The notes: generated by a model from the sequence alone, not told the origin. A DNA stretch of 11,404 nt from JAVBOP01 sp031550405 (GCA_031550405.1 JAVBOP010000098.1:1-11404); one strand, 5' to 3'; numbered from the stretch's first letter, positions 1 through 7,355 are shown. Made by a program: numbers and translations.

Positions 1-288
1 AAAATCTAAATTTTCGTACACATATCAAGCGATTATGCCGCAAAACGATATGCTTTTCTAAAAATGAATTAATTCATGATAATGTCATCGGAATGTATAT
101 CGGAAAAAACTATTTTCAACTATTGTGAGGCACAACCAAAATTTGGACAACATGATAGGACTATTTGTAGCACATAAACTTGTTTTCTTAGATAAGCACG
201 ATAATTAAATGACGCTTAGCGACGTTGCGCTGTAGATGTTTTTATCTCTGTTGCCTTACCGTTCCAAACCATATCCGAACACAATAAC

Positions 289-309
289 TACTATACATTA
301 TGTATAGTA
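289..309. promoter_or_regulatory. 10-bp-arm palindrome, operator-like
   Basis: The left arm TACTATACAT (289-298) and right arm ATGTATAGTA (300-309) are exact reverse complements separated by one T at 299. This is the symmetry expected of a binding site for a dimeric regulator. It is not followed by a T-run and has essentially no loop, so it is unlikely to be a terminator. No gene starts within 300 bases on either side, so any target is unknown. The AT-only context makes chance origin possible. Confidence 0.35.
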
Positions 310-646
310 TAATATAAATATACACCAAATAACCAAATGAATTGAAAATGAGTAAATTCATTTTATCCGACAAAAGTGAAAAAAAATTCATAAACTCTTC
401 CTTATCCGGCATTGTTCTTTTATTGTTACCTTGATTTTTGTAATATTTTTATAAATAAAGGAATTATTGAATTTTTAAGAACGAATCACATATTTTATTT
501 AAGCATATTATAATACAATTAAATTAGCAGAAAATGAGCAACAATAAGGTTTCACTGCCGAAAAAAGAGGCTATTTTTTTCGTAATTATTTTTAATAATA
601 GGAATTAAGTTATTCTGTATCAAATGCCTATGTAGTGCTGGTTTTG

Positions 647-808
647 ATGAATTTTGCTATTTTTCTATTGCTGCACTCTAATTGCAGGAACAATATCAAT
701 AAAGAAGTGGCATTTTTATTAAATAAATATTCATTAAATGTAGTGTTGTATTTGTATTTTGTTGTAAATATATTATTTTTGAACGATATACTTATAACCA
801 ATGAATAA
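647..808 (+). CDS. Possible small hydrophobic protein (53 codons), doubtful
   Basis: An open frame runs from 602 to the TAA at 806-808, and its first ATG is at 647, directly after TTTTG. The product would be 53 residues with two hydrophobic runs (residues about 2-9 and 27-43), so at most a small membrane protein. No family is recognised. In DNA this T-rich, an open frame of this length and this hydrophobicity can arise by chance, and it overlaps the candidate moxR promoter at 751-781. It is listed only for completeness. Confidence 0.15.
   Translation: MNFAIFLLLHSNCRNNINKEVAFLLNKYSLNVVLYLYFVVNILFLNDILITNE
751..781 (+). promoter_or_regulatory. Bacteroidota-type promoter for the moxR-like gene
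   Basis: TTTG at 751-754 is followed after 19 bases by TATTTTTG at 774-781. This matches the known Bacteroidota primary-sigma consensus (-33 TTTG, 19-21 nt, -7 TAnnTTTG). Transcription would begin near 786-789, giving a leader of roughly 85 nt before the ATG at 874. It was identified by motif and spacing only. Confidence 0.5.
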
Positions 809-873
809 CATTGGCTATTTCGTTTTTTTTATGTAAATTGCAGGTTTGAAAAATTGATAAAAAAAAGTTTGAT

Positions 874-1851
874 ATGGTAAGTGATAAAGAAAAAATATCA
901 GAGCTAAACTCTGATATTGCAAGGGTTAAATCTGAGCTAGCGAAAGTGATTGTGGGACAGAACGAAATTATTGAACAATTGCTTGTATCGCTTTTTGCAA
1001 AAGGACACTGCCTGCTGATAGGCGTACCCGGACTTGCTAAGACGCTGTTAATACGTACGCTTGCAAAGACTCTTGATTTGAAATTCAACCGCATACAATT
1101 TACTCCTGACCTTATGCCAGGCGATATTAGCGGAACCGAGGTTATCGAAGATAATATTTCGACAGGACAAAAAATATTTCGTTTTGTGCCGGGACCTGTT
1201 TTTGCCAATATTGTTCTGGCAGATGAGATCAATCGTACTCCTCCCAAAACGCAATCTGCTTTGTTGCAAGCTATGGAAGAACATGAAGTTACAGCGGCTG
1301 GAACAACATACCACCTTGAGGAGCCATTTTTTGTATTGGCTACTCAAAACCCTATAGAGCAGGAGGGCACTTATCCCTTGCCTGAAGCCCAATTAGACCG
1401 GTTTATGTTCAATGTGTGGCTGGATTATCCGACGGCAGCCGAAGAAATCCAAATCGTGAAATCTACAACGGCAAGCTATGTGCCAAATGTGGAAAAGGTG
1501 CTTGGGCAGCAAAGTATATTGGGATTTCAAGAGCTTATTCGCCGTGTACCGGTGGCGGATAATGTGTTAGAATTTGCCGTCAAATTGGTGCGTTCTACCC
1601 GCCCGAGCGATACATCCTCCGATTTTGTCAAAAGGTATATAGATTATGGAGCAGGTCCCCGCGCGTCTCAATATTTGATACTCGGAGCTAAGTCTCGTGC
1701 AGCGCTTTCTGGGCGATTTTCGCCTGATATGGATGACATCAAGGCAGTGGCATTACCTGTTTTGCGCCACCGAATAGTATCTAATTTCAATGCAGAGGCT
1801 GAAAATATATCAACCTCCGACATTATCAGCAAGGTCATAAATAGTCTATAA
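874..1851 (+). CDS. MoxR-family AAA+ ATPase
   Basis: This 325-residue protein is a MoxR-type AAA+ ATPase, a cytoplasmic ATP-driven chaperone-like family often linked to maturation of von Willebrand A (vWA) domain partners or to stress and envelope functions. Visible motifs are Walker A GVPGLAKT (residues 50-57, K56), the presensor stretch FTPDLMPGDISG (76-87), Walker B VLADEINR (114-121, E118), sensor-1 ATQNPIEQEGTYPLPEAQ (156-173, N159) and the LDRF arginine (R176). The length is normal for the family and the C-terminal helical lid is complete. The ATG at 874 lies two bases after a TTTG and leaves a complete N-terminal helix. The usual neighbours (DUF58 and vWA proteins) are not downstream; the next gene is yicC, 132 bases on. 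The partner is therefore unknown. Family assignment is secure, the physiological role is not. Confidence 0.95.
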   Translation: MVSDKEKISELNSDIARVKSELAKVIVGQNEIIEQLLVSLFAKGHCLLIGVPGLAKTLLIRTLAKTLDLKFNRIQFTPDLMPGDISGTEVIEDNISTGQKIFRFVPGPVFANIVLADEINRTPPKTQSALLQAMEEHEVTAAGTTYHLEEPFFVLATQNPIEQEGTYPLPEAQLDRFMFNVWLDYPTAAEEIQIVKSTTASYVPNVEKVLGQQSILGFQELIRRVPVADNVLEFAVKLVRSTRPSDTSSDFVKRYIDYGAGPRASQYLILGAKSRAALSGRFSPDMDDIKAVALPVLRHRIVSNFNAEAENISTSDIISKVINSL

Positions 1852-1859
1852 AGTGCATC

Positions 1860-1875
1860 GTTGCAGATCAGCAAC
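1860..1875 (+). terminator. Weak hairpin after the moxR-like gene
   Basis: GTTGC (1860-1864) and GCAAC (1871-1875) can pair around a six-base loop, followed by CTTTTAAATT. The stem is only 5 bp and the T-run is short, so it could be an inefficient terminator or attenuator between moxR and yicC, or chance. It lies 8 bases after the stop codon. Confidence 0.25.
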
Positions 1876-1983
1876 CTTTTAAATTATAAAAAAAACTGTG
1901 CTTTTTTAATAAAAAAAGAAATTAGCTCCAATCAAAGATAAATAAATGTAAGTTAAATAAATTAGAATAGGATATATATAATT

Positions 1984-2859
1984 ATGATAAAAAGTATGAC
2001 TGGATTCAGCAAAACAGAAATGATTGCTGAAGGTTTAAAAATTACTTTAGAAATTAAAAGCTTGAATGGAAAAGGTCTTGAAATTTCTTTTCGAATGCCA
2101 AAACAAATATGGCATAAGGAAATGGAGATGCGCGATTTTTTCAGAAATCACATCTCTCGCGGCACTGTTAGCGTAAATATTAACATTGAAAGCGAAAATA
2201 ATGAAAACAAATTTTCCATTAATGAAGATATGGCGATGCAATGTTTCGAAGCCTTAAACAGTATGCGTAAGCAAATGAAATTTAAGGAAGTTGTAAACAT
2301 GAATCATGTTTTAGCTTTCAAGGATAGCATTTCGCAACATGAACTGGTTTATGATGAATCACAGGTGATGAAATTATTGCGCAAAGCGTTGCAAAGCGGG
2401 CTTAAGAATCTTGAAAATATGAAATTACGCGAAGGGCAAAATATTGCAAAGGATATCATTAACCGCATGAAAAAAATTCAGGAAATCATTGGAAAAATTG
2501 AAGAGATAACGCATAACCGCATTCCGCTCGAAAGAGAAAGGCTGCGAAATCGTATTGCTCAGATATTTGAGAATGATGAAATTGATGAGCATCGTTTGCA
2601 AATGGAAATTGTTATTTTGGCTGATAAGCTGGATGTATCGGAAGAATGCGTCCGCTTGCATTCGCATTTCAAATTTTTCTTCGATGCTGTGAAAAGCCCT
2701 GAGACTGCAGGAAGGAAAGTCAATTTTCTACTTCAGGAAATCAACCGCGAGATCAATACTATAGGCTCAAAATCGAATGATGCAATGATTTCTCAATACG
2801 TTGTTTCTGCAAAAGAAGAGCTTGAGCGCGTCAGAGAGCAAGTGCAAAATGTAGAATAA
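1984..2859 (+). CDS. yicC: YicC/YloC family endoribonuclease
   Basis: This 291-residue protein is a full-length YicC-family member (E. coli YicC is close to 287 residues). It opens with the family hallmark MIKSMTGFSK and ends in the conserved DUF1732 block, FLLQEINREINT at residues 248-259 followed by a GSKSND stretch. The charged, largely helical middle (about residues 115-215) is also typical. Family members are metal-dependent cytoplasmic endoribonucleases; E. coli YicC acts in small-RNA turnover (RyhB). The ATG at 1984 is preceded by AGGAT at 1969-1973, a little far for a strong ribosome site. In many bacteria yicC is followed by gmk (guanylate kinase), but here it converges with flhB. 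It may share the moxR transcript, since no TAnnTTTG promoter was seen in the 132-base gap. Confidence 0.94.
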   Translation: MIKSMTGFSKTEMIAEGLKITLEIKSLNGKGLEISFRMPKQIWHKEMEMRDFFRNHISRGTVSVNINIESENNENKFSINEDMAMQCFEALNSMRKQMKFKEVVNMNHVLAFKDSISQHELVYDESQVMKLLRKALQSGLKNLENMKLREGQNIAKDIINRMKKIQEIIGKIEEITHNRIPLERERLRNRIAQIFENDEIDEHRLQMEIVILADKLDVSEECVRLHSHFKFFFDAVKSPETAGRKVNFLLQEINREINTIGSKSNDAMISQYVVSAKEELERVREQVQNVE

Positions 2860-2873
2860 TGGATAAAAAATAA

Positions 2874-2893
2874 GGTGGTATAATATAACCATC
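2874..2893 (-). terminator. Probable intrinsic terminator of flhB
   Basis: Read on the minus strand, GATGGT and ACCACC pair (one G-T wobble) around an eight-base AT loop and are followed by TTATTTTTT. This is the layout of a rho-independent terminator, 33 bases past the flhB stop. A second, outer inverted repeat, AATGGAT (2858-2864) with ATCCATT (2891-2897), encloses it, so the convergent yicC transcript may also use the region. The stem is short and not GC-rich. Confidence 0.4.
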
Positions 2894-2925
2894 CATTACC
2901 AAAAAAACATTGTTCATATCGCTTG

Positions 2926-4050
2926 TCATTGTTCTTCTGTTTCGTTTATTTCCGATGCCTTGTAATTGACGAATTTTCCCGCTTTTAGCTGGTATATGTA
3001 GGCAAGAACTTGGGCAACAGCTTTGAACAATACCTCCGGTATCTCTTGGTCAATTTCCACTAATTTGAACAAAGTTCTTGCCAGGGGCGGATCTTCAACG
3101 ATAGGAATATTGTTATCATTTGCAATATCTTTTATTTTCATTGCCAAAAAATCAACCCCTTTAGCCACAACAACAGGAGCAGTGCTTTCGCCTTGTTTGT
3201 ACGACAGGGCGACGGCAAAGTGGGTTGGATTTGTGATTATTACATCTGCTTTGGGCACATTTGCTATCATCTTCTTGCGAATCATGCTGCGACCCATCGC
3301 ACGTATTTTTGCCTTGGTTTGCTGATCGCCTTCCATTTGTTTGCCTTCCTCTTTCACCTCCTGCTTTGTCATTTTCATGTCTTGCTTGAACTTCCATTTT
3401 TGATATAAAAAATCAGAAACGGCTATCACCACGTACAGCCCGCCGACTTTCAAAATTATCTCAAAAGCAATGCTGCTCATAACTTCTGGAATATCAAAAA
3501 AAGATTTTGTGGACATTGAGGCAATCTCATCTAAATGGCTACTAATAACCAAATATGCAATGCCGCCAAGCACAGCCAGCTTGGCAAAACCTTTGATTAA
3601 TTCTATGAGAGAATGAGGCGAGAAGAATATACGCTTCAATCCAGAACCTATCTTGAATGGCTTGGAAAGAGACTGCGGATCTGTAAATTTTTTTGTGGCG
3701 AATTTTAGCCCGACTTGAGCTATTTCAGATGCCAGAACAAGCACAAATACAATCAATAATATAGGCAGCAGCAGTTCGGCAAGAAACGATACGAGAGAAA
3801 TCAGATATTTCGATATATTGGTTTCTGAGAAGTCAAATTGTGCAACATTGTGCAGAGATGTCGAAAGATAGCCTTGAAATTTTTGCATCATACTTTTGCC
3901 AAGCATAAACACAATCACCCCGCCTATAAGCAAAATGCTTGCAGTTGTAACATCCTGACTTTTAGAGACTTGGCCTTTTTCTCGCGCATCGGCAATCCGT
4001 TTGGCTGTTGCCTCTTCCGTTTTTTCCTGTCCTTCTTGATTCTCCGCCAT
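2926..4050 (-). CDS. flhB: Flagellar type III export switch protein FlhB
   Basis: This 374-residue protein is the inner-membrane export-gate component that switches substrate specificity from rod/hook to filament proteins. Visible features are the charged N-terminus with EKTEEATAKR (residues 9-18) and AREKGQVSKSQD (22-33), four hydrophobic segments (about 38-52, 84-108, 156-172 and 193-214), the linker KMTKQEVKEEGK (226-237), and the autocleavage motif NPTH (274-277; family cleavage falls between N and P). The C-terminal domain ends with DPPLARTLF. Flagellar FlhB is favoured over its injectisome homologues (YscU/SpaS) by the close fit to the EKTE-AT-KR/ARE-GQV-S N-terminus and the length. The ATG at 4050 was chosen because it gives the canonical N-terminus; an upstream GTG at 4131 would add 27 unlike residues. 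No other flagellar gene is in the window, so it appears as a single-gene unit. Confidence 0.95.
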   Translation of the reverse strand: MAENQEGQEKTEEATAKRIADAREKGQVSKSQDVTTASILLIGGVIVFMLGKSMMQKFQGYLSTSLHNVAQFDFSETNISKYLISLVSFLAELLLPILLIVFVLVLASEIAQVGLKFATKKFTDPQSLSKPFKIGSGLKRIFFSPHSLIELIKGFAKLAVLGGIAYLVISSHLDEIASMSTKSFFDIPEVMSSIAFEIILKVGGLYVVIAVSDFLYQKWKFKQDMKMTKQEVKEEGKQMEGDQQTKAKIRAMGRSMIRKKMIANVPKADVIITNPTHFAVALSYKQGESTAPVVVAKGVDFLAMKIKDIANDNNIPIVEDPPLARTLFKLVEIDQEIPEVLFKAVAQVLAYIYQLKAGKFVNYKASEINETEEQ

Positions 4051-4132
4051 AATTGGTAGGGTAAAAATATAGCTATAAAAATGTAAAATATATGCAAGTA
4101 GTGTGCCATAAAGATTTCCATGCAATTCCACC

Positions 4133-4149
4133 TGATTTTTGGAAAATCA
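4133..4149. promoter_or_regulatory. Short inverted repeat upstream of flhB
   Basis: TGATTTT (4133-4139) and AAAATCA (4143-4149) are exact reverse complements around TGG. The site lies about 83 bases upstream of the flhB ATG, where an operator could sit. The arms are 7 bp and AT-rich, so chance is quite possible. Confidence 0.2.
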
Positions 4150-4490
4150 TATACACATTAGGTTACGGTTATTTATAATACTATTAATCTGTCATACAAC
4201 ATCTTTTCCTTGAATAAATTATCTATAAATAAACAGTTATATTAACACAAAGCCGAATCCTTGCAAGTTTCTAATAATATTGAACTTGTATCAATGCAAT
4301 AACCAATGTTTTTTCATTAGCTTACCAAATTCAAGTTCCGAAATTTCATAATTCAAACCTCAGTCCGAAAAGTTCCTCAACTACTCAGCAAGAGTTGTAA
4401 TACCCTGTAATTTCAAAACCATACAACATATCGACAAGAGCTATATTTGTGTAATTAGTTGGCGAAGATTATATAAATGAATGTTGTTTT
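4150..4490. other. Intergenic gap between the divergent flhB and DUF1460 genes
   Basis: Apart from the short repeat next to flhB and the promoter at the right edge, I find nothing convincing here. One 22-codon minus-strand stretch (4291-4359) reads with protein-like composition but has a stop directly upstream and matches no family that I know. No clear flhB promoter of the TTTG/TAnnTTTG form was found on the minus strand. Confidence 0.5.
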
Positions 4491-4522
4491 TTTGTTCTAT
4501 TTGGCTTTGTTTTGTATATTTG
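4491..4522 (+). promoter_or_regulatory. Bacteroidota-type promoter against the DUF1460 start codon
   Basis: TTTG at 4491-4494 and TATATTTG at 4515-4522 are separated by 20 bases, an exact fit to TTTG-N19-21-TAnnTTTG. Only four bases separate the -7 element from the ATG at 4527, so the predicted start of transcription falls at or just inside the start codon. Either the mRNA is leaderless, or the motif is coincidental and the true promoter lies upstream. Confidence 0.5.
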
Positions 4523-4526
4523 TCTT

Positions 4527-5387
4527 ATGAATAGACGTGAATTTTTAGCCCAAACAACGACATTTTTTGCTGCAATATGCCTGATGAAACCCAGCATGCT
4601 CCGGGCAGATGATGAAAAAGATACCACGGCTGAAATTTTTAGCTATCTGATAAGCAAAGCAAGCAAGGAAAAGTGGCAGATGCTGCCAATGGGCGATTTG
4701 GTTTCACGAATTGCATTGGAATTTCTGGATACTCCGTATGTTGGCGGCACTTTGGAGATTAATCCCAATAAGGAGCAAACCATTGTCAATCTTATCAAAT
4801 TCGATTGCGTAACTCTGTTCGAAAGTTCTGTGGGTATTGCCCGGTGCATCAAAAAGCACCATTTTCGATTTACAGATATGGTTGATGAGCTTACTTTTTT
4901 GCGCTATCGCGATGGAAAAACAGTGGATTATACCAGCCGCTTGCATTACACTTCTGATTGGATTATGAACAATATCAAAAAAGGAGTTGTTGAAGATATA
5001 ACGGAGCAAATTGGAGGCGAGGAAGTTAATTTTAATTTAAACTATATGTCGCAGCATCCCAATTCATATCCTGCGCTGAAAGCAAATCCCGAATTTATAC
5101 CGAAAATCCGTTCGATAGAAGAAGAGCTGAACAGGCAAACATTCCATGTCGTATCTGCTAAAGATATCAGCAGTATAGCTAAAAATATCGATGACGGAGA
5201 TATCATAGCAATTGCCACTTCGTCGCCTGGATTGGATTATTCTCATACCGGTCTGGCATTTGACAAAAGACTTTTGCATGCTTCCTCAAAAATGAAAAAA
5301 GTCATAATAGATAAATCTATTGCCAGCTATGTTAAGTCGAGCAAAGCAAATATTGGCATTTCTGTTTTACGTCCAAAAGAAATATAG
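4527..5387 (+). CDS. DUF1460 (NlpC/P60-fold amidase-like) exported protein
   Basis: The 286-residue product from ATG 4527 starts with a Tat-like signal peptide: NRREFLAQT (residues 2-10) followed by a hydrophobic stretch to about residue 20 and a likely cleavage region near 24-28. The mature part fits DUF1460, an N-acetylmuramoyl-L-alanine amidase-like family with the papain/NlpC-P60 fold. The candidate catalytic Cys is C94 in KFDCVTLFES and the candidate His is H240 in DYSHTGLAF, with H251 in LLHASS nearby. Expected role: cleaving or trimming peptidoglycan peptides in the periplasm. A TTG at 4512 would extend the protein by five residues but lies at the edge of the promoter, so the ATG is preferred. 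It is monocistronic and convergent with the Wzi-like gene. Family call is good; substrate is inferred from the family. Confidence 0.85.
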   Translation: MNRREFLAQTTTFFAAICLMKPSMLRADDEKDTTAEIFSYLISKASKEKWQMLPMGDLVSRIALEFLDTPYVGGTLEINPNKEQTIVNLIKFDCVTLFESSVGIARCIKKHHFRFTDMVDELTFLRYRDGKTVDYTSRLHYTSDWIMNNIKKGVVEDITEQIGGEEVNFNLNYMSQHPNSYPALKANPEFIPKIRSIEEELNRQTFHVVSAKDISSIAKNIDDGDIIAIATSSPGLDYSHTGLAFDKRLLHASSKMKKVIIDKSIASYVKSSKANIGISVLRPKEI

Positions 5388-5545
5388 CTTAGCCCACCAA
5401 ACCTGCATGTTTATACGCATAAGCACATGATAACAAATATATTTCGAACCATATTGCAAAAAAATGTATATAAACGGGAGATTGTCAATACAAATTTACT
5501 TGTTGGCAAACTATTGGCATGACATGCACAGCTCCGGCAGAATGG

Positions 5546-7204
5546 TTAAAAATCGCTGAAGCGGAGAATGGCGCGGGCATAATTTCTGTTGATGCCGTTT
5601 GCATGCTGGTATGAATATGCCAATTGCAGGTTAAAGCCACGAATTATCTCAATGCCTGCCGATAGCTCTACCGCAAAAGTCTTGATGAGATTGCCGTCGA
5701 GAAAAACGACAGTGCCCGACGGGTCGCTTTCTTTGGTGATAGACAGCAGCGGATCGCCGCCAACATTACGTACCAGATTGCCTGCATCATCATAAATATT
5801 GGCGCCATGCCTTGTGTAACTCATATTTAATTTAACAGGATAGCGCTGCCCCCACCAATATTGCAGCATCATATTCCACTGGTCTGAATTGGGCGGAATG
5901 TATGAACTGAACAGCACCGAATCGTTGGTATTGGAATTTTGCGGATTAAAATGCGAAAACGTATAAGGCTCGGTTCGCGAATATTCAAGCCCGAAGTCCA
6001 GATTATGCTTCGGCACAGACACAATGCCCGCAACGTTCCACGCTGTTTTATTGCTCCAATAGCCCGTGCCGATATTATCGATTATTATGTCGTCAAGAAA
6101 CCACGTGCCTTTGAGTTGCAAATTTTTCACTGGTCTGACAACGGCACTAAGCCCCATGCCCGAATTATCCCTGTCATGTTGCGCATGTTCCAGTGTTTTA
6201 AGGAAACTAAGAGGATTGAGATACGCCAAATCAACATCTCGAGAATATATTACGCTTTCAAAAAAGCTGACTTCGCCCCAGCTCGGCAGCAGCGTAAACG
6301 AGTGCATTGCCATGTACTTAGGAGGTATAACCGTATAGGCGCCCATACCTTCTATCCAGACAGGCTCGTCAAGGTCGAGCGGAAAATTAAGCAGGCTGTT
6401 ATGGCTAAACCGATATTCAAACCCATTAAAGCGTGCCGCAAGAGTAAGCGCATCGAATGCAGGAGACAGGTCATTGACATATACCCGCTGCTTCAAGCCA
6501 GCACCATTAAGCCGGGTTTCGCGCCCTATGCTTGCGTAGAACCAGTCGAACTCGACGGCAACATGCGATTCGCTCATATCGGCATCGCTATTCAGCTTGC
6601 GGTATTTGGTATTATTAAAATATTTATTATCAACGTATGCAATATCTTCATATCCCAATAGCTTAGCGGCATTTGTTACCTGCAAATAGTACCCAACATG
6701 GTCGGCAATAGTACCATATATTCTGCCGCCCAGAGTACCCATAAGTATATAATTGCTATCGGACTTAGAGAATAGATTGATATAATCCAAAGACATCAGC
6801 GGCTCAACGGCAACGGCATTTGAGGCATCCTTATATCTATATATCAATTTTTCGTAATCGGAGAGCATTTTACTTGAAAGCACCTGTACCGTGTCGGTTT
6901 TACTATAAAACACAACAGCGTTATTGCGATGCCGTATCTCAAATTCCACCTCATATTCGGCAAGAACAGCCTTTTCATGCTTGCTCAGCAGCGAGTCATT
7001 TGAGCGCACAAGCTCAAGGGCATGCACTATTTTATTACGCTGCCAGGGCAATTGGGAAAGCGAAAAATGCGGCAGCATGCCTCTGGTTTCCGCCCGCAAA
7101 AGGAAATCGTAGACAGGGTTGGCTATTGGAACATTTTCCACTTGAGCTAAAGCGGCGCTGGCACACAGCATAAACAGTAGTATTGATATTTTATGTATCT
7201 TCAT
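5546..7204 (-). CDS. Capsule assembly Wzi-like outer-membrane beta-barrel protein
   Basis: This 552-residue protein has a clear Sec signal peptide: MKIHK, a hydrophobic core, then ALA-Q at 20/21 for signal peptidase I. Residues about 27-60 (PVYDFLLRAETRG, then a leucine-rich helix) resemble the N-terminus of Bacteroidota capsule-assembly Wzi family proteins. The remainder shows alternating aromatic and polar residues typical of beta-strands, and the chain ends in RFSDF, a terminal-Phe barrel signal. A conserved-looking stretch YLNPLSFLKTLEHAQ lies near residues 329-343. Known Wzi proteins anchor or assemble surface polysaccharide; that role here is inference, and another porin-like barrel is the alternative. 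No glycosyltransferase or export gene is nearby. G+C is clearly above the neighbours (for example 34 of 60 bases at 6481-6540). Its ATG directly follows the TAA of a small upstream in-frame ORF. Confidence 0.7.
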   Translation of the reverse strand: MKIHKISILLFMLCASAALAQVENVPIANPVYDFLLRAETRGMLPHFSLSQLPWQRNKIVHALELVRSNDSLLSKHEKAVLAEYEVEFEIRHRNNAVVFYSKTDTVQVLSSKMLSDYEKLIYRYKDASNAVAVEPLMSLDYINLFSKSDSNYILMGTLGGRIYGTIADHVGYYLQVTNAAKLLGYEDIAYVDNKYFNNTKYRKLNSDADMSESHVAVEFDWFYASIGRETRLNGAGLKQRVYVNDLSPAFDALTLAARFNGFEYRFSHNSLLNFPLDLDEPVWIEGMGAYTVIPPKYMAMHSFTLLPSWGEVSFFESVIYSRDVDLAYLNPLSFLKTLEHAQHDRDNSGMGLSAVVRPVKNLQLKGTWFLDDIIIDNIGTGYWSNKTAWNVAGIVSVPKHNLDFGLEYSRTEPYTFSHFNPQNSNTNDSVLFSSYIPPNSDQWNMMLQYWWGQRYPVKLNMSYTRHGANIYDDAGNLVRNVGGDPLLSITKESDPSGTVVFLDGNLIKTFAVELSAGIEIIRGFNLQLAYSYQHANGINRNYARAILRFSDF

Positions 7205-7219
7205 TTATGAATATTTTTT
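7204..7219 (+). repeat. Short AT-rich repeat, copy 1
   Basis: TTTATGAATATTTTTT occurs here and again at 7592-7607 in the same orientation; both copies are followed within about 15 bases by ATAGGA. This copy spans the start of the Wzi-like gene, with one base in the coding sequence. Length and composition leave chance as a real possibility. Confidence 0.3.
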
Positions 7220-7339
7220 AATAAATATAGGAATTACACGATTAGTAAGCACATAAATATAAGCAAAAAAGAAAAGATAATATAGAGATAAATTGGAGCA
7301 CTGTTTATGCTCATTTTTTGCAAGTATATTTGTTATCAT
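7205..7339 (-). CDS. Possible 44-residue membrane peptide abutting the Wzi-like gene
   Basis: An ATG at 7337-7339 opens a 44-codon frame ending in TAA at 7205-7207, immediately before the Wzi-like ATG (7202-7204) and in the same frame. The product would carry one hydrophobic segment (residues about 19-31) followed by a basic tail (FIKKYS). It could be a leader peptide whose termination re-initiates on the Wzi-like gene. Equally, it could be a chance open frame in AT-rich sequence; no family is recognised. Confidence 0.2.
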   Translation of the reverse strand: MITNILAKNEHKQCSNLSLYYLFFFAYIYVLTNRVIPIFIKKYS

Positions 7340-7355
7340 ATAGTTATACCCTTTA

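Larger units (their letters stand above)
1..873. other. AT-rich intergenic region without a convincing gene
   Basis: This 873-base stretch before the moxR-like gene has stops in all frames and no protein that I recognise. A short, less AT-rich patch around 205-285 contrasts with the very AT-rich sequence from about 300 onward and may be an old gene or element remnant, but no frame reads as a known family. It holds a near-perfect palindrome (289-309), a promoter candidate (751-781) and only very small ORFs (348-434, 534-608 and 647-808). No tRNA fold, DnaA-box cluster or CRISPR-like repeat was seen. Confidence 0.6.

Noticed and set aside
348..608. Tiny plus-strand ORFs of 28 codons (348-434) and 24 codons (534-608)
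   Set aside because: They are too short, without ribosome sites or known relatives, and expected by chance.
792..1392. Two minus-strand frames of 151 and 114 codons opposite the moxR-like gene
   Set aside because: Both lie antisense to a clear AAA+ ATPase and have no recognisable motif.
4051..4131. Extended flhB start at GTG 4131
   Set aside because: The extra 27 residues are hydrophobic and aromatic and do not occur in FlhB, which normally begins just before the EKTE motif. ATG 4050 fits.
4291..4359. 22-codon minus-strand stretch with protein-like sequence in the flhB/DUF1460 gap
   Set aside because: It is bounded by stops, too short to assign and matches no family I know; an old gene remnant cannot be told from chance.
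5517..5527. GCATG-A-CATGC palindrome between the convergent DUF1460 and Wzi-like genes
   Set aside because: With a one-base centre it cannot form a useful hairpin, there is no T-run, and it lies downstream of both genes, so neither terminator nor operator is supported.
5939..6661. 240-codon open frame on the plus strand inside the Wzi-like gene
   Set aside because: It is antisense to a gene with signal peptide and barrel features; the residues are rich in Arg, Ile and Cys without domain pattern, as expected for a shadow frame in a higher-G+C gene.
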